From Cladosporium sp. IMV 00045 (lineage: Eukaryota; Ascomycota; Dothideomycetes; Cladosporiales; Cladosporiaceae), in NCBI GenBank assembly GCA_001931905.2, contig MSJI02000536.1:1-64000 (forward strand): 64,000 bases of DNA, in the 5' to 3' direction. Position numbers and translations under genes: made by a program. This document shows, piece by piece, positions 33,110 through 43,001 of this stretch (its first letter is position 1; each line of letters opens with the position of its first letter). The notes beneath the pieces were generated by a model, which saw nothing but the letters and a program-made list of their open reading frames with translations, was not told where the DNA came from and did no database searches.

Positions 33110-33628
33110 GATTCGATTTTAATGTACTTGGATTTTATCGTCGTCACGATCATGGATCAATCAATCACTCGTTTGAAGTGTAGAAACTTAAAGCGACTTG
33201 TGTATCTTGAGAGTCAGACGACTGTCTTATGATGAATACATGCATATGTAAGACTGCGATGGCTCCCAAACTTACTCGTATTCGCCAGACCTGACTGCAT
33301 AACTAACAATAGCTGCCTGCACACAAGCTCAGTACAGTACATCGAAGGATCGCAAGGCTTAACGCCCTATCCCCTCTGCGAACCACAAACCTCGGCATAC
33401 CCTTGGCCCTCTCTTTCGCTTCGCGAGATCATAGGCATGTCGCTTCCTTCCTTGGCTATGCCTTCAGGGCTTTCTCTCATAAAACGTAACCTCAGGAAGT
33501 GAATATTTTAGGTGCTTGTTTAACAAACCGACAAGCACGCGCTTCATCAATGCAAAGTCGATTGTTAATTGCATATTCGGCTCGATTGTTGCACAATCTC
33601 AAGTTGTCATCGCAGCGACACGACAACC
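33110..33628. other. Intergenic region
   Basis: Between the STAND-related gene and the PrsW-like gene. Nothing recognised apart from the presumed promoter. Confidence 0.4.
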
Positions 33629-34588
33629 ATGCCAGATACAGCTCCCAGCCCGCCATCTTCCATGTCTAGGCCGACTCGTCTACTATTCATCGTGGGTCTA
33701 CCGACCTCTTTCGCCGGACTTGCATATCATTCTCCGCCAACAGCGGCAATCGCCACGATCCTACTGTCACCGACAGCACTCTCTGCGTGGCGATACCAGC
33801 GGCTTCCACAAGAAAAGTCAGGCAATGCCGAAGTTGCCGCTTGGACGTACCTTGGAACCAGCATCTTGGGGCCAGTAGTGGCAGGAGCTTTCCAACTGTC
33901 TCTCTGTTCGGTCATGCTGAAGGCACTTTTCGGCTCAGAACACAAGACAGTCCTAGCGGAGCTTGGGCGCACTACTCTTGAGAATGTTTCGAAGGAGGTC
34001 ATAGATGCGCGCAAGCTGATAGCTTGGAGCCCGCGTTACACTCTGAGCGTTGCCATCTTCTCCTACCTCGGGGCTGGTTTGTCAGAAGAAGTGCTCAAGT
34101 ACATGGCGCTACGTCTTGCAGTATGGCGCGCTCGTCCGAAGCACGAAATTGAGTATCTCATCTATGCCGCCGCAGCTGGCCTCGGGTACGGTACGATTGA
34201 GAGCATACTGGTCGGTTATAGTTCTGCCACGAACGGAGAGAGCAGCGCAATGTTAGCTCTCACAACCGCAGAAAGGCTCATTCTGGCATCAGTAGGCCAC
34301 ACCGTGGTGGCACTATTGACCGCTCTTCAATCGGTTCGTCGAGATGCTCGTGGCGAGAAGCTTCCGATATGGCGTGTGATTGCAAGAGCGGTGTTCTACC
34401 ACGGCACCATGGATTTCATGCTTCTTTCACTGAGCGCCTGGAATGGAAATCCAGGATGGATCCACCCTACCGATGTGGGTAGTGTCGTGCTTGCAATTGT
34501 CGCAACGGTTTCCTTACAGGGCGGTGCGATTTGGGACGCCTTACGCGAGCTGAAGCGACTCCAGCTGAGACCCTGCCCGAATTCATGA
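33629..34588 (+). CDS. PrsW-like intramembrane protease family protein
   Basis: Intronless, 319 residues from the ATG of MPDTAPSPPSS; the frame extends upstream without an ATG. Several hydrophobic segments are visible, with the PrsW/CPBP-type set of polar residues inside them: Glu153-Glu154 and Lys157 in GAGLSEEVLKYMAL, Glu191 in GLGYGTIES, His224 in VGHTVVALL, and His258 in FYHGTMDF. In bacterial PrsW and in CAAX-processing relatives these Glu/His residues bind metal and catalyse membrane-embedded proteolysis. Fungal members of unknown target exist. The metal site looks intact, so activity is plausible. Location is an internal or plasma membrane; the substrate cannot be inferred. Confidence 0.75.
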   Translation: MPDTAPSPPSSMSRPTRLLFIVGLPTSFAGLAYHSPPTAAIATILLSPTALSAWRYQRLPQEKSGNAEVAAWTYLGTSILGPVVAGAFQLSLCSVMLKALFGSEHKTVLAELGRTTLENVSKEVIDARKLIAWSPRYTLSVAIFSYLGAGLSEEVLKYMALRLAVWRARPKHEIEYLIYAAAAGLGYGTIESILVGYSSATNGESSAMLALTTAERLILASVGHTVVALLTALQSVRRDARGEKLPIWRVIARAVFYHGTMDFMLLSLSAWNGNPGWIHPTDVGSVVLAIVATVSLQGGAIWDALRELKRLQLRPCPNS

Positions 34589-34749
34589 TGCAGGTTGTCA
34601 GCACTTTGTTTTTTGAGTCACTAGAGCTCATATTGAACAATGTTTTGTAACAATACTAGATCGTTCCCCTCAATATAAAACTGTGGGCGGCTGACTCTGA
34701 TTCTCATCTCTAACACTAGCGACAACATCGTTTCTCGGCATTCGCAAGT

Positions 34750-36317
34750 ATGGATTATTTCAATTCCGATGAGTTCTTCAACCGCATGGAGTCTGTCTGT
34801 TCAGAGAATCATGTCCCTGGTGTATCAATCGCTGTCATTCAAGGGGATCGCACCTCATCGAGGAGCTGTGGCAAATCTTCACTGGATCCCGAGCGTCCTT
34901 GCACATCATCGACACTTTTCGACATAGCATCTTCCTCAAAATCTCTCACGGCAGCATCGGTAGCCCTCCTCGTGGAAGACGAAGATTATCCGAATGTACA
35001 ATGGGATACGCCAGTTGCAGAATTGTTGCCTGGCGAATTTGCCATGTCAGATGACAGATACACCAACGAGATCACTGTGGAGGACATCCTCAGCCACCGT
35101 ACCGGTCTACCAGTGTAAGCCTCCATGGCCGCCAACGGAGATCAATGCATCAAACTAACCTTGATAGCCACGACGCAGCATATATGAGCCCACAAGCAGC
35201 TCATCCAGACGACGCAAAGTCCGTCACGAGAAACATCCGCAATCTGGCGATGTCAGCACCGCCTCGAACCAAATACATGTACTGCAACCTGATGTATACG
35301 GCCGCTTCCTACCTAGTCGAAGTAATCAGCGGCATGGCCTTTGCCGACTATCTCGAAGCCAAATTCTTCAAACCCTTAGGCATGACATCGACGAATCTGC
35401 AACCAACGCGAGCTAAGGAGAGGGGCCTTGGTGATCGCATCGCCACTGGATACTTCTGGATCGAAGACACGAACAAATATGAAGCGATCGAAGCTTGGGA
35501 CTGTCCTGAAGGCCAAGGTGCTGGATCCATAATCACCACTGCAGAAGATTACCTGAAGTGGGTGAGAGCATTGATGAATCGCGAGGGGCCGATCACCGAA
35601 GATGTCTACAAAGGCCTCGTCAAGATGCGCATCATCCCAGAGCAAGATCCTCACGACAAGTCGTTGGCAACCAACTGCTCTCCGCTCGCATATGCTGCTG
35701 GCTTGGAAGTTCAATGGTACCGCGGTACGTTGATCATATCCCACGATGGTTCCATTGCTGGTTACGGCTCGACGCACTTCTTCTTGCCCAGTCTCAAGTT
35801 TGGTGGGGTCATCTTGGGCAATGGAAGTGGTGCTTGGAGCGTCGCTGCGACTCTGTCGAGAGAATTGATAGACGAGGTAATGCAAGTGCCTGTTGCAGAG
35901 CGTTCGCCATGGGCTGAGCATCAAAAGAGTCTGGTCGATGCAGAAGAGCCGAAGGAAGAGCTGCTGGAGCTTCGTAAGAAGCAGGGACTCACTGGCGAGG
36001 AGGCTGAGAAGCAGGTTTTGCCTCTCGATGCGTACACCGGGACTTACACCAACGCTGGCTATCATGAAATGACGGTCACAGTCAAGGATGGTGAGCTGTT
36101 TGTCGACGCGACAGATAGATCCTCAGGCGGATTCATCTTGCGTTTCGAGCATGTATGCGAACAGACCAAGTACATTGCCCATCTGGTGTCAGGGTTTGAA
36201 GGCGGCGATGAGCTTTTGGCTGCAAAATTCCAATTGGAAGACGATCGGGCTGTGAAGATGGGCATTCACCTGGAAGTGGAGCTTGAGGAATTGATCTGGT
36301 TCTCGAAAGTATCTTAG
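34750..36317 (+). CDS. Beta-lactamase-like serine hydrolase
   Basis: Exons 34750-35114 and 35168-36317 (53-base intron, CTAAC branch) give 504 residues. The class C beta-lactamase/penicillin-binding-protein fold is indicated by the SxxK motif at Ser61-Lys64 (ASSSKSLTAAS), Tyr160-x-Asn162 (YCNLMY), an ILSHRTGLP segment, and a C-terminal HDG triad (SHDGSIAGYG) in place of KTG. The ~100-residue C-terminal extension (after about 400) resembles the lipocalin-like domain often attached in fungal members. No signal peptide, so probably cytosolic. Fungal homologues act as esterases or lactonases of unknown substrate; antibiotic hydrolysis should not be assumed. Confidence 0.85.
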
Positions 36318-36658
36318 ACGTCTTGATAGCTGATATGTGTCAGCGGATACAAGTAGATACGGCTGATACATCGATAACCGGGCAATTTTACGAAATTTCA
36401 GAATGGTTTGCTTCAAGGCTCAAACTAGATGACTCTGTCGTATCCATTGTTGCCGAATGAGAGAGCGCTCGCATTTTATCTTCATGTCGTTGGGACTAAC
36501 GTACCTGAGATTCGGCTTTTGTGAACGAACAAGAGCGACAAGCAAGTGACGGCGAGCAGCGAGACAGATCTCCAAAGTATTGCACGCACATTTCCGGTAT
36601 CTCACTATCTTTTTCCGGCGTGACATTCCCTCCAGCTAAAGTATACCTAAAACGTATG

Positions 36659-36681
36659 TTGCCTATCTAATAGATAGGCAA
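36659..36681. promoter_or_regulatory. Paired GATA-site palindrome
   Basis: An inverted repeat with 11-base arms, TTGCCTATCTA and its complement, around a single central A. It presents AGATAG on both strands and ends about 170 bases before the ACC deaminase start codon. Closely paired GATA sites are the preferred targets of AreA/NIT2-type nitrogen regulators. Binding is inferred, not shown. Confidence 0.5.
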
Positions 36682-36697
36682 GGCAGAGCGACATCGG

Positions 36698-36732
36698 ACG
36701 CCGGCCGAAGTGGATTCAAACGCCGGCCGAAG
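36698..36732. promoter_or_regulatory. Direct 13-base repeat in ACC deaminase promoter
   Basis: ACGCCGGCCGAAG occurs at 36698-36710 and again at 36720-36732, start-to-start 22 bases, close to two helical turns. The CCGGCCG core is self-complementary and could be read by Zn2Cys6 factors, which bind CGG/CCG triplets. Function unproven. Confidence 0.45.
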
Positions 36733-36853
36733 GATCCACATCAGCAATACAACATTGACCCGAGGATATCATGTCAGATCCATTTCATCCCCGTGAAAAG
36801 AATCGATTCGAACGATATCATACATACGCTATACTTCAAACCCATCAACAAAG

Positions 36854-37956
36854 ATGTCAGACACCGAACCTTCCTACGTTGCGAAGCTTCGCAGCATTCC
36901 CAAGCAAAACTTCCTCTTTGGTCCATCGCCCATTCAATTCCTCCCGAGATTGACGAGAGAGCTGTCTCCGAATGGAGATGTGAAGGTCTGGGCGAAGCGT
37001 GATGACTGTAACAGGTAAATTGTCATTCATTCCCTCGCATAACTGCTATCAAACACTCAATTTTATCCAGCGGCCTAGCCTACGGCGGCAACAAAGTCCG
37101 CAAGCTGGAATACCTGGTAGCAGACGCCATCTCCCAAGGCTGCGACACGCTCGTCTCCGTCGGCGGCGTGCAAAGCAACCACACCCGCGCAGTGACCGCC
37201 GTAGCGACCGCCTCAGGTCTCAAAGCCGTGACCGTGCAAGAGAAATGGGTTCCCATCGACCCTCCCCTCTACGACAAGACGGGCAACATCTTGCTCTCCA
37301 GACTAATGGGCGGCGACGTGCGTCTCAACAACGAACCTTTCCACATCGGTCACAAGACCGCCACCAAGCAGGCCATGGAAGACGTCGCTGCCAAAGGCGG
37401 TAAGCCTTACTACGTCCCTGCTGGCGCTTCTGATCACAAGCTCGGCGGCTTGGGTTTCACGAATTTCGTTGTCGAACTCGCGGAGCAGGAGAAGCAGATG
37501 GGCGTCTACTTCGACACGCTGGTCGTGTGCAGCGTCACTGGCTCATCGCACGCAGGTCTGATCGTCGGCGCGGTGGCGGAGGGTAAAGGGCGCAAAGTCA
37601 TCGGAATCGACGCTTCTGCCAAACCGGCCGAGACGAAAGACCAGGTCACACGCATTGCTCGCGCGACGGCTTCGCTCCTCGATCCTGGGTTGAAAATCCC
37701 TGACGAAGCGGTCATTTTGGACGAACGATTCCATGAGGGGATCTATGGCATTCCGGGCCCGAGCACGAATGAGGCGATGAAGTTGGCTGCGAGGACTGAT
37801 GCGCTGATCACAGATCCGGTTTATGAGGGGAAGAGTATGGCGGGTATGATTCAGATGGTTAAGGAGGGGAGTATTGCTGCTGGAAGTAACGTGCTGTACG
37901 TGCATTTGGGTGGCCAGCCGGCGCTGAATGCGTATTCTAGCTATTATGAGGAGTAG
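36854..37956 (+). CDS. acdS: 1-Aminocyclopropane-1-carboxylate deaminase
   Basis: Exons 36854-37014 and 37071-37956 give 348 residues, the usual length. PLP-dependent enzyme of tryptophan-synthase-beta fold that cleaves ACC, the plant ethylene precursor, to ammonia and 2-oxobutanoate in the cytosol. The PLP lysine is Lys62 in GGNKVRKLEYL, and Ser89 sits in QSNHTR. Tyr279 (EGIYGIP) and Tyr305-Glu306 (DPVYEGKS), with Leu333 in YVHLGGQPAL, match the residues that separate true ACC deaminases from D-cysteine desulfhydrases; the latter have Ser and Thr at the Glu and Leu positions. No sign of truncation. The promoter has a paired GATA palindrome, which fits nitrogen-dependent regulation. In plant-associated fungi this enzyme lowers host ethylene; that ecological role is inferred. 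Confidence 0.93.
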
Positions 37957-38645
37957 GTAGAGTTGGTTGAAAATTATTTCAACGCCACCCGAGATGATCA
38001 ATCAGCAATTACTGTACTGAATTCGCAACGTTTGTTTATCGTTATCTTGATGGTTGGGAATTTTGGCACTGACCTACTTCGCATGGATTCATCGCATATT
38101 TGTAAGATCCCCTTCGCGTGTACAGTATTGTTGGATCATTTCTTGCTTACTCAACACCTTCTCGAAGTTTTGCGTGCATTCGCTGCCGGCCCGCGGTTAT
38201 ACTTCGTAAGTTTTATGAATAAGCCAAACCTTAATGCCATCTTCTCGCTATACGGACACCTAATCGCCACCCAGAACACGGACCGGCACCACGAAAAGAA
38301 AAGCTTAAAGCAACCAACGAATCAAATACAAATACGCAATGGCAATTAGGTCTTCTCGTCTATTCCAGCGGTGTGCGCTCACGTAAAAGTAAGGCAGGTG
38401 TGAGACAGGAGTTGCTTGCGTGCTTAAAGCACGCCATCTCGCGCAATAGAAAATGAAGGAAGCCACCGGCGGTTGAAAAGAGAGACATAACAATGGAATA
38501 AAAGAAGTTGCACAAAGACCAAAGACTTTGACGGAATCCTACGATAATCGGCTCTTATCACTCTCGTTTGTGACTTCGACGCAGGCACCGGAGATACCAA
38601 GGTACGAACTCCTGAGTGTTGTTGTCGATTCTATCAACAGCAGAA
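37957..38645. other. Intergenic region
   Basis: Between ACC deaminase and the UPF0643-type gene. No gene or repeat recognised. Confidence 0.4.
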
Positions 38646-39459
38646 ATGGCACCTGGACTGGACATCGCCAATGCGAATGCCATTGGAGCGATCAAAGATG
38701 AAGTTGCACAGCTTGAGCTCGCAACGCAAGACAAGCCGCTGGAGAGATCAAAGTTCTCAGGAACAAAGGACTTCACCAATGAAGAAGCTATCTCTTTCAC
38801 GCCACAGCTTTCAAACGAACAGAGTCTGCTCCAAGCCTCGCCATACAGCGAACACGACCACCTCCTGGACCTCACAACGTTCACCGAACCACTCCAACTA
38901 TTTGCAAAAGCCCTGACGAACATGCGCTGGATCACGCCAGATTACGCTACAGCACCTTACCCCAAGGCTTTCAACTGGGATTCGATCGTCGATGCTTTTT
39001 CCAGCACGCTGAGCGCTGAGCAAAGAAAGGCCATGCCCGACAAGCTGCATTTCTACGTGATCGTCTTCCGCTCAAGAGTCAACGAGCACGCCGACAGACA
39101 GCTCCTCGGTGAACTCGACAAGGCCGCGCACGTCGAGGCGGTCGAGGGTGGCGGGTTGTTGAAGTATTGGTTCGGCACGCCGAATGAGGTTGGGAGGAAT
39201 TTGGCGACTTGTGAGTTTCATCTTTCAATGTTATGAGAGGTCCTCGGATTATGCTGACTTGTTCTCCTTTCTAGGCATCTGGAGAGATCGTGCAGATGCA
39301 CGTCGCGGCGGCGCTGGGCCGGGACATGCTCAGGCCATGAGAGCAGCGGCGCGCATGTACAACGAGTGGCACGTCGAGCGCCTGCGGATGACTGTCGGTC
39401 CGAATGATGGGTCGTGGAGTTTCGAGACTTGGAAAGACGATGTCGCGAAGACGGGATGA
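38646..39459 (+). CDS. UPF0643-type conserved fungal protein
   Basis: Exons 38646-39210 and 39275-39459 (64-base intron, GCTGAC branch, pyrimidine tract, TAG acceptor) give 249 residues. The centre contains LHFYVIVFRSRVNEHADRQ and LLKYWFGTPNEVGRNLATC. The second exon reads IWRDRADARRGG and GHAQAMRAAARMYNEW, then HVERLRMTVG. This arrangement resembles the uncharacterised UPF0643 family of fungi, which I recall from fission yeast; a profile search should confirm it. The W-x-R...H...Y-x-x-W pattern in the C-terminal part is the strongest link. Function unknown; soluble. Confidence 0.7.
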
Positions 39460-40218
39460 AGTATCCGGACGAGTTCAGCAGAATGATTCTCGCACGGAAG
39501 GTCCTAAAAGAAGATCTCCCCGCCCATTCTAAACGAATGGTCACATCAGCCCTGAAGTCCGTACGAGCAGCCGCTAAGATCTGAGCATGTTCAGCCTTGC
39601 TCGATAGCGCGTCCTTGCAATCTCGCACCGAACGCAGAGATGGGCAGCTGATGGTCCATGGGTTTGAGGCGAGACCTGAATAGACCGAGTCAGTAGGGCT
39701 GCAAATATTATTGTAGAGTTGAAAGCAGTACTCCTAGCAATTACATGAAGTAGACCATAGAAATCAGACACGACGAGTTCCGGTGGTGTTATTGTTAGGG
39801 TGCGTGTGTGATATTGCGCAGACGATGTTTCACGATCAAAGTCTGCCCTTTGTCCAGACCCCTTCTGCTCCCATCAACCCCAAACTGCCCCCCATCGCTC
39901 TCCCTCCCAAGCTCCCAAACTTCCAGTTCTCTCCACTTAAATCAACGTCGTCGTCGTCCCTTAGTCGTCCGCTCCCCCACCACGCGACCCTTCTGACCCG
40001 TGGCGCAGCGACGCATAATACACACTTGCATGTGCACGCCAGTATAGTCACATTTCACTCGTTTCACATCCAGACGATCGACAGTTCTCTCCTCCCTCCC
40101 TTCCTCTCAGTTCCCTTCCACGAGCTACGAAGTCCCAAGTACAACAACTCCCAAACCCAGCTCTCACCGCCGCCAAATCCCATCCCATCCCTCACCCCTG
40201 CCGTACAAACGACACAAG
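39460..40218. other. Intergenic region with pyrimidine-rich leader
   Basis: The last ~350 bases before the small membrane-protein start are strongly C/T-rich, a usual leader for highly expressed fungal genes. The 208-codon open frame 39783-40409 runs through that leader out of frame with the real gene and is not counted. Confidence 0.45.
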
Positions 40219-40676
40219 ATGGGCCTCACCTCCCTCCTCCCGCTCGTCATTCTCTTCGCCGTCGTCGGCGGCGCCGCCTACTTCGGCTACCAAATCTACC
40301 TGTGGAGCAACGAGCTGGCCGACCGCGGCCAGAAGCACATGGAGAAGAAGAACATGACCTTTACCAAAGACGGCGGGCTGAAAGTCGGCGTCAAGCAGAT
40401 GGGCGCTGAGGAGTATGCGGATAGAACGCAGAGGTTAGTCTTTTTGGGGATTTCGCAGTTCGTATGGGTGGTGTCGGGGAGGCAGTGTGGCTTGCCGTGC
40501 TTCTGCTCTTGCAACTTCGCTGTGGTGGAAGGGAAGGAAAATGAAAGAGAGGATTAACATGCTGATTCTCTGCATCGAACAGAGTTCTCGTCAATACCTG
40601 GAACGAAGCCAACCCGGGCCTCGCGAACCGTCCTGCGTCGGCACGCACGAACTCCGGCTCGCGCTCGAAGCACTAG
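40219..40676 (+). CDS. Small conserved fungal membrane protein
   Basis: Exons 40219-40433 and 40583-40676 give 102 residues; the intron is 149 bases (GTTAGT...CAG). One N-terminal transmembrane helix lies at about 5-28 (LLPLVILFAVVGGAAYFGYQIYLW), followed by a basic amphipathic segment KHMEKKNMTFTKDGGLKVGVKQ. The conserved-looking YADRTQRVLVNTWNEAN spans the splice junction. The tail is Ser/Arg-rich. Similar ~100-residue proteins with this order occur across filamentous ascomycetes, but I know of no assigned function. The join at AGA (Arg72) is supported by that continuous segment. Confidence 0.75.
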
Positions 40677-41555
40677 ACCGCGTCTCCCATGGCAACTATA
40701 GCAGCAGCAAAAGCGAGCGAAACAGACATCCATTTTTCTCCTATCACAGAATGGGCCCTTGTCCCCTTTCCTTTAAATGCTCAAATTCCGTCTCCCGAAT
40801 CCTCGCATAATCCCATCACACTCCCCTAACCTCTGCCTCCCGAACTTGGAGCTCAGTCTTTCTGGATCACAACTATCGGCCAGCGACCAAGGGTGGGACA
40901 AGACAAGCACAACGGCACGAGGCGGCTTTCTAGGCATTGGGCATCAACTCGGCGGAAAGTGTCTAGGACACGCATTCGGGAAAGAGTGTGCTGTGGGCTT
41001 GCTCGGGGGGACTCAATGAGGCGGATACTGCACTCGCGGTCAATCCGGCACAGACAGCGTGGTCCTGCTGTTCAACCCTTTGTCTGGGTTGTATTTCCTT
41101 CTGGCGGCGCAAAGCGGCGTTCTTCTTTGCTATATGTAGTCACGAAATTATGCACAGGATCCAAAGCTTCACCCAGAGGAATCTACAATTATCTCAAGAA
41201 CTTCATTTCAGTGACAAAAGCCCGTTCACGTATAGTTCAGGTGAGCCACATATGGACGTGAGACAGGAGAAAAGAGCACGGAGATCGAGCAGGATAGATC
41301 TTAAACATTCCAGAATAGCTTTCCGAGCGATTTGGCCAAAACTAGCTATCAGGCGATAGGAATAAGAGAAAACCCTCCCTCATTCTGGAAGTAAGAGCAA
41401 TAGCGAAAAAAAGAAGCAAAAACATCAGCCAACCCACTTTCCCTCAGGTTGACGACCAACACCAGAAACGCCTGCGCTAAAACCCGAGTAAAATACGAAA
41501 AAAAGTTAGAAAAAGAGAAAAAGAAACCGAGCAATGATCACGATCAGACATCCTC
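40677..41555. other. Convergent intergenic region
   Basis: 3' regions of the small membrane-protein gene and of pac2. An A-rich tract lies at about 41490-41530. No gene recognised. Confidence 0.4.
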
Positions 41556-43001
41556 CTAATACGCCTTGAAAGTCGTCTTATCGAGGTTCCTCAGCGCCTG
41601 CACGTCGCGACTCGCCTCGAAACCCAGCTTGTGCATCGGGATGTCCGACGCCATACGGCTACCGCCGTTCGGGCTCCTGCTGCTCGAGCGCACGGGCGGC
41701 TGGCCGTTCTCGCCCGCGTTGAGCATGGCGTGGATGCTCGGAATGGTCTGGCCGGAGCTCGCGGCGGGTGCGGAAGCGCCGGAGGCGGCGGGCGCGGTGG
41801 TGGACTGTTGCTGCTGCTGCTGCGATTGGGCGCCGGCTTGGCTTTGCGTTTCGGGGGTAGAGCGGGCGGGGGATTTGAGTTGGCTTTGGTGGGAGTCTTG
41901 ACGGTCGTCTTTTTTGGGCGAGGGGATGGTGACGGGGGGTGGAATGGGGCGGGCGTCGGGTTTGGGGAGTGGTGGTGCTGAGGCGGTTGCGCTGGGTGCC
42001 GTGGAGGGCGGAGGGATGGAGGCGCTGACGGATGGTGGTGGTGGTGGGTACGAGCCATATCCGGGGTAGGGTGCGCCGTGCGAGGGAGGGTAGCCTGCGG
42101 CTGCGGCGGCGGCGGCGGCGGCTGCTTGGAGGCTGGATGGTGGTGGTGGGCCGTGGCCGTAATGAGGTGGAGGTGGAGGGAGGCCGTGGCCTGCCATGTG
42201 AGGTGGAGGTCTGTCGTAGGCAGAGGGACCGTAGGGCGGATAGGGTGGGTATCCCATTGGGTGTGGGTAGCCTGGGTGGCCTGGGTGTTGATAGTAGGGT
42301 CCGTAATGAGGGTGAGGAGGCGGTGTGTGCATAGGACTGGGAGGCGCCCATGCGCCGGGGTGAGGAGGGTATCCGTAGCCAGGACGTCCGTACATGGGAG
42401 GTTGGTGAGCGGCGTGCGTGTAACCAGGAGAGCCCATGGGTCCGCGGGTGACAGCAGGAATAGTGCTCTGTTCGTGAACGGTAGATTCGGGGTACATGCC
42501 CTTCTCGGGGCGAATGTGACGGAGTTGCGGGTCGTTGGTGGGTTGCATGAGGTGCTGAGACTGTTGCGAGGAGCGAGAGTAGTAGCTGATGAGGTGGAGG
42601 TGCTGGCTGTTATTGGTGGTGATTGAGAAGGATTGCTTCATGAGGCCGTCCGGTTTATAGCGGTAGCCATCAGGACCGCCGTCAGAGTCTTGTTCATTGC
42701 TGGCTTGAGGAGCGTCGCGGCTGGCCGTCTTATCGAAGCTGGTTCCGCCTCGCTTGCCCTCCATCTCGCGGTAGGTCAAAAAGCTGCCGGACACTCTGCT
42801 GGCACTCCATGACTTTCCATCCGTCCATCTTCGCATGCCCGCCTCGCGCTCGTCCCACACAAATACTGAGCCAGACTTGATCGACTGGCGCTCTTTCTCA
42901 GACAACCGTCTCTGCACACGAGGCAGAAGGCCGATACGGCAAGCCTCGAAGAGAATTATGGCATCCGCCGGCGTGCGGACATGTCCGTTGTAGGTTTCCA
43001 T
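41556..43001 (-). CDS. pac2: Gti1/Pac2-type WOPR transcription regulator
   Basis: Intronless, 481 residues from METYNGHVRTPADAI. The first WOPR box is complete: ACRIGLLPRVQRRLSEKE, SGSVFVWDEREAGMRRWTDG and KSWSASRVSGSFLTYREMEG. The second box contains HLHLISYYSRSSQ and LRHIRPEKGMYPES. The sequence is Pac2-like rather than Wor1/Ryp1-like, because the latter has a different first box. The long C-terminal half is low-complexity: PPHPGAW/GPYYQHPGHPGYP repeats, a run of ten or eleven alanines, glutamine runs and Ser/Thr/Pro. Nuclear DNA-binding regulator; in fission yeast Pac2 controls entry into sexual development, and in other fungi this family affects morphogenesis and virulence. A frame extends 84 codons upstream of the ATG but lacks conserved sequence. 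Confidence 0.93.
   Translation of the reverse strand: METYNGHVRTPADAIILFEACRIGLLPRVQRRLSEKERQSIKSGSVFVWDEREAGMRRWTDGKSWSASRVSGSFLTYREMEGKRGGTSFDKTASRDAPQASNEQDSDGGPDGYRYKPDGLMKQSFSITTNNSQHLHLISYYSRSSQQSQHLMQPTNDPQLRHIRPEKGMYPESTVHEQSTIPAVTRGPMGSPGYTHAAHQPPMYGRPGYGYPPHPGAWAPPSPMHTPPPHPHYGPYYQHPGHPGYPHPMGYPPYPPYGPSAYDRPPPHMAGHGLPPPPPHYGHGPPPPSSLQAAAAAAAAAAGYPPSHGAPYPGYGSYPPPPPSVSASIPPPSTAPSATASAPPLPKPDARPIPPPVTIPSPKKDDRQDSHQSQLKSPARSTPETQSQAGAQSQQQQQQSTTAPAASGASAPAASSGQTIPSIHAMLNAGENGQPPVRSSSRSPNGGSRMASDIPMHKLGFEASRDVQALRNLDKTTFKAY

Larger units (their letters stand above)
36318..36853. other. Promoter region of the ACC deaminase gene
   Basis: Carries the GATA-type palindrome and the 13-base direct repeat listed separately. 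The rest shows no open frame worth reporting. Confidence 0.5.

Noticed and set aside
39783..40409. 208-codon open frame upstream of the small membrane-protein gene
   Set aside because: Translates a C/T-rich leader and then the wrong frame of the real gene.
42078..42626. 182-codon plus-strand open frame within pac2
   Set aside because: Antisense of the proline-rich repeat region of Pac2.
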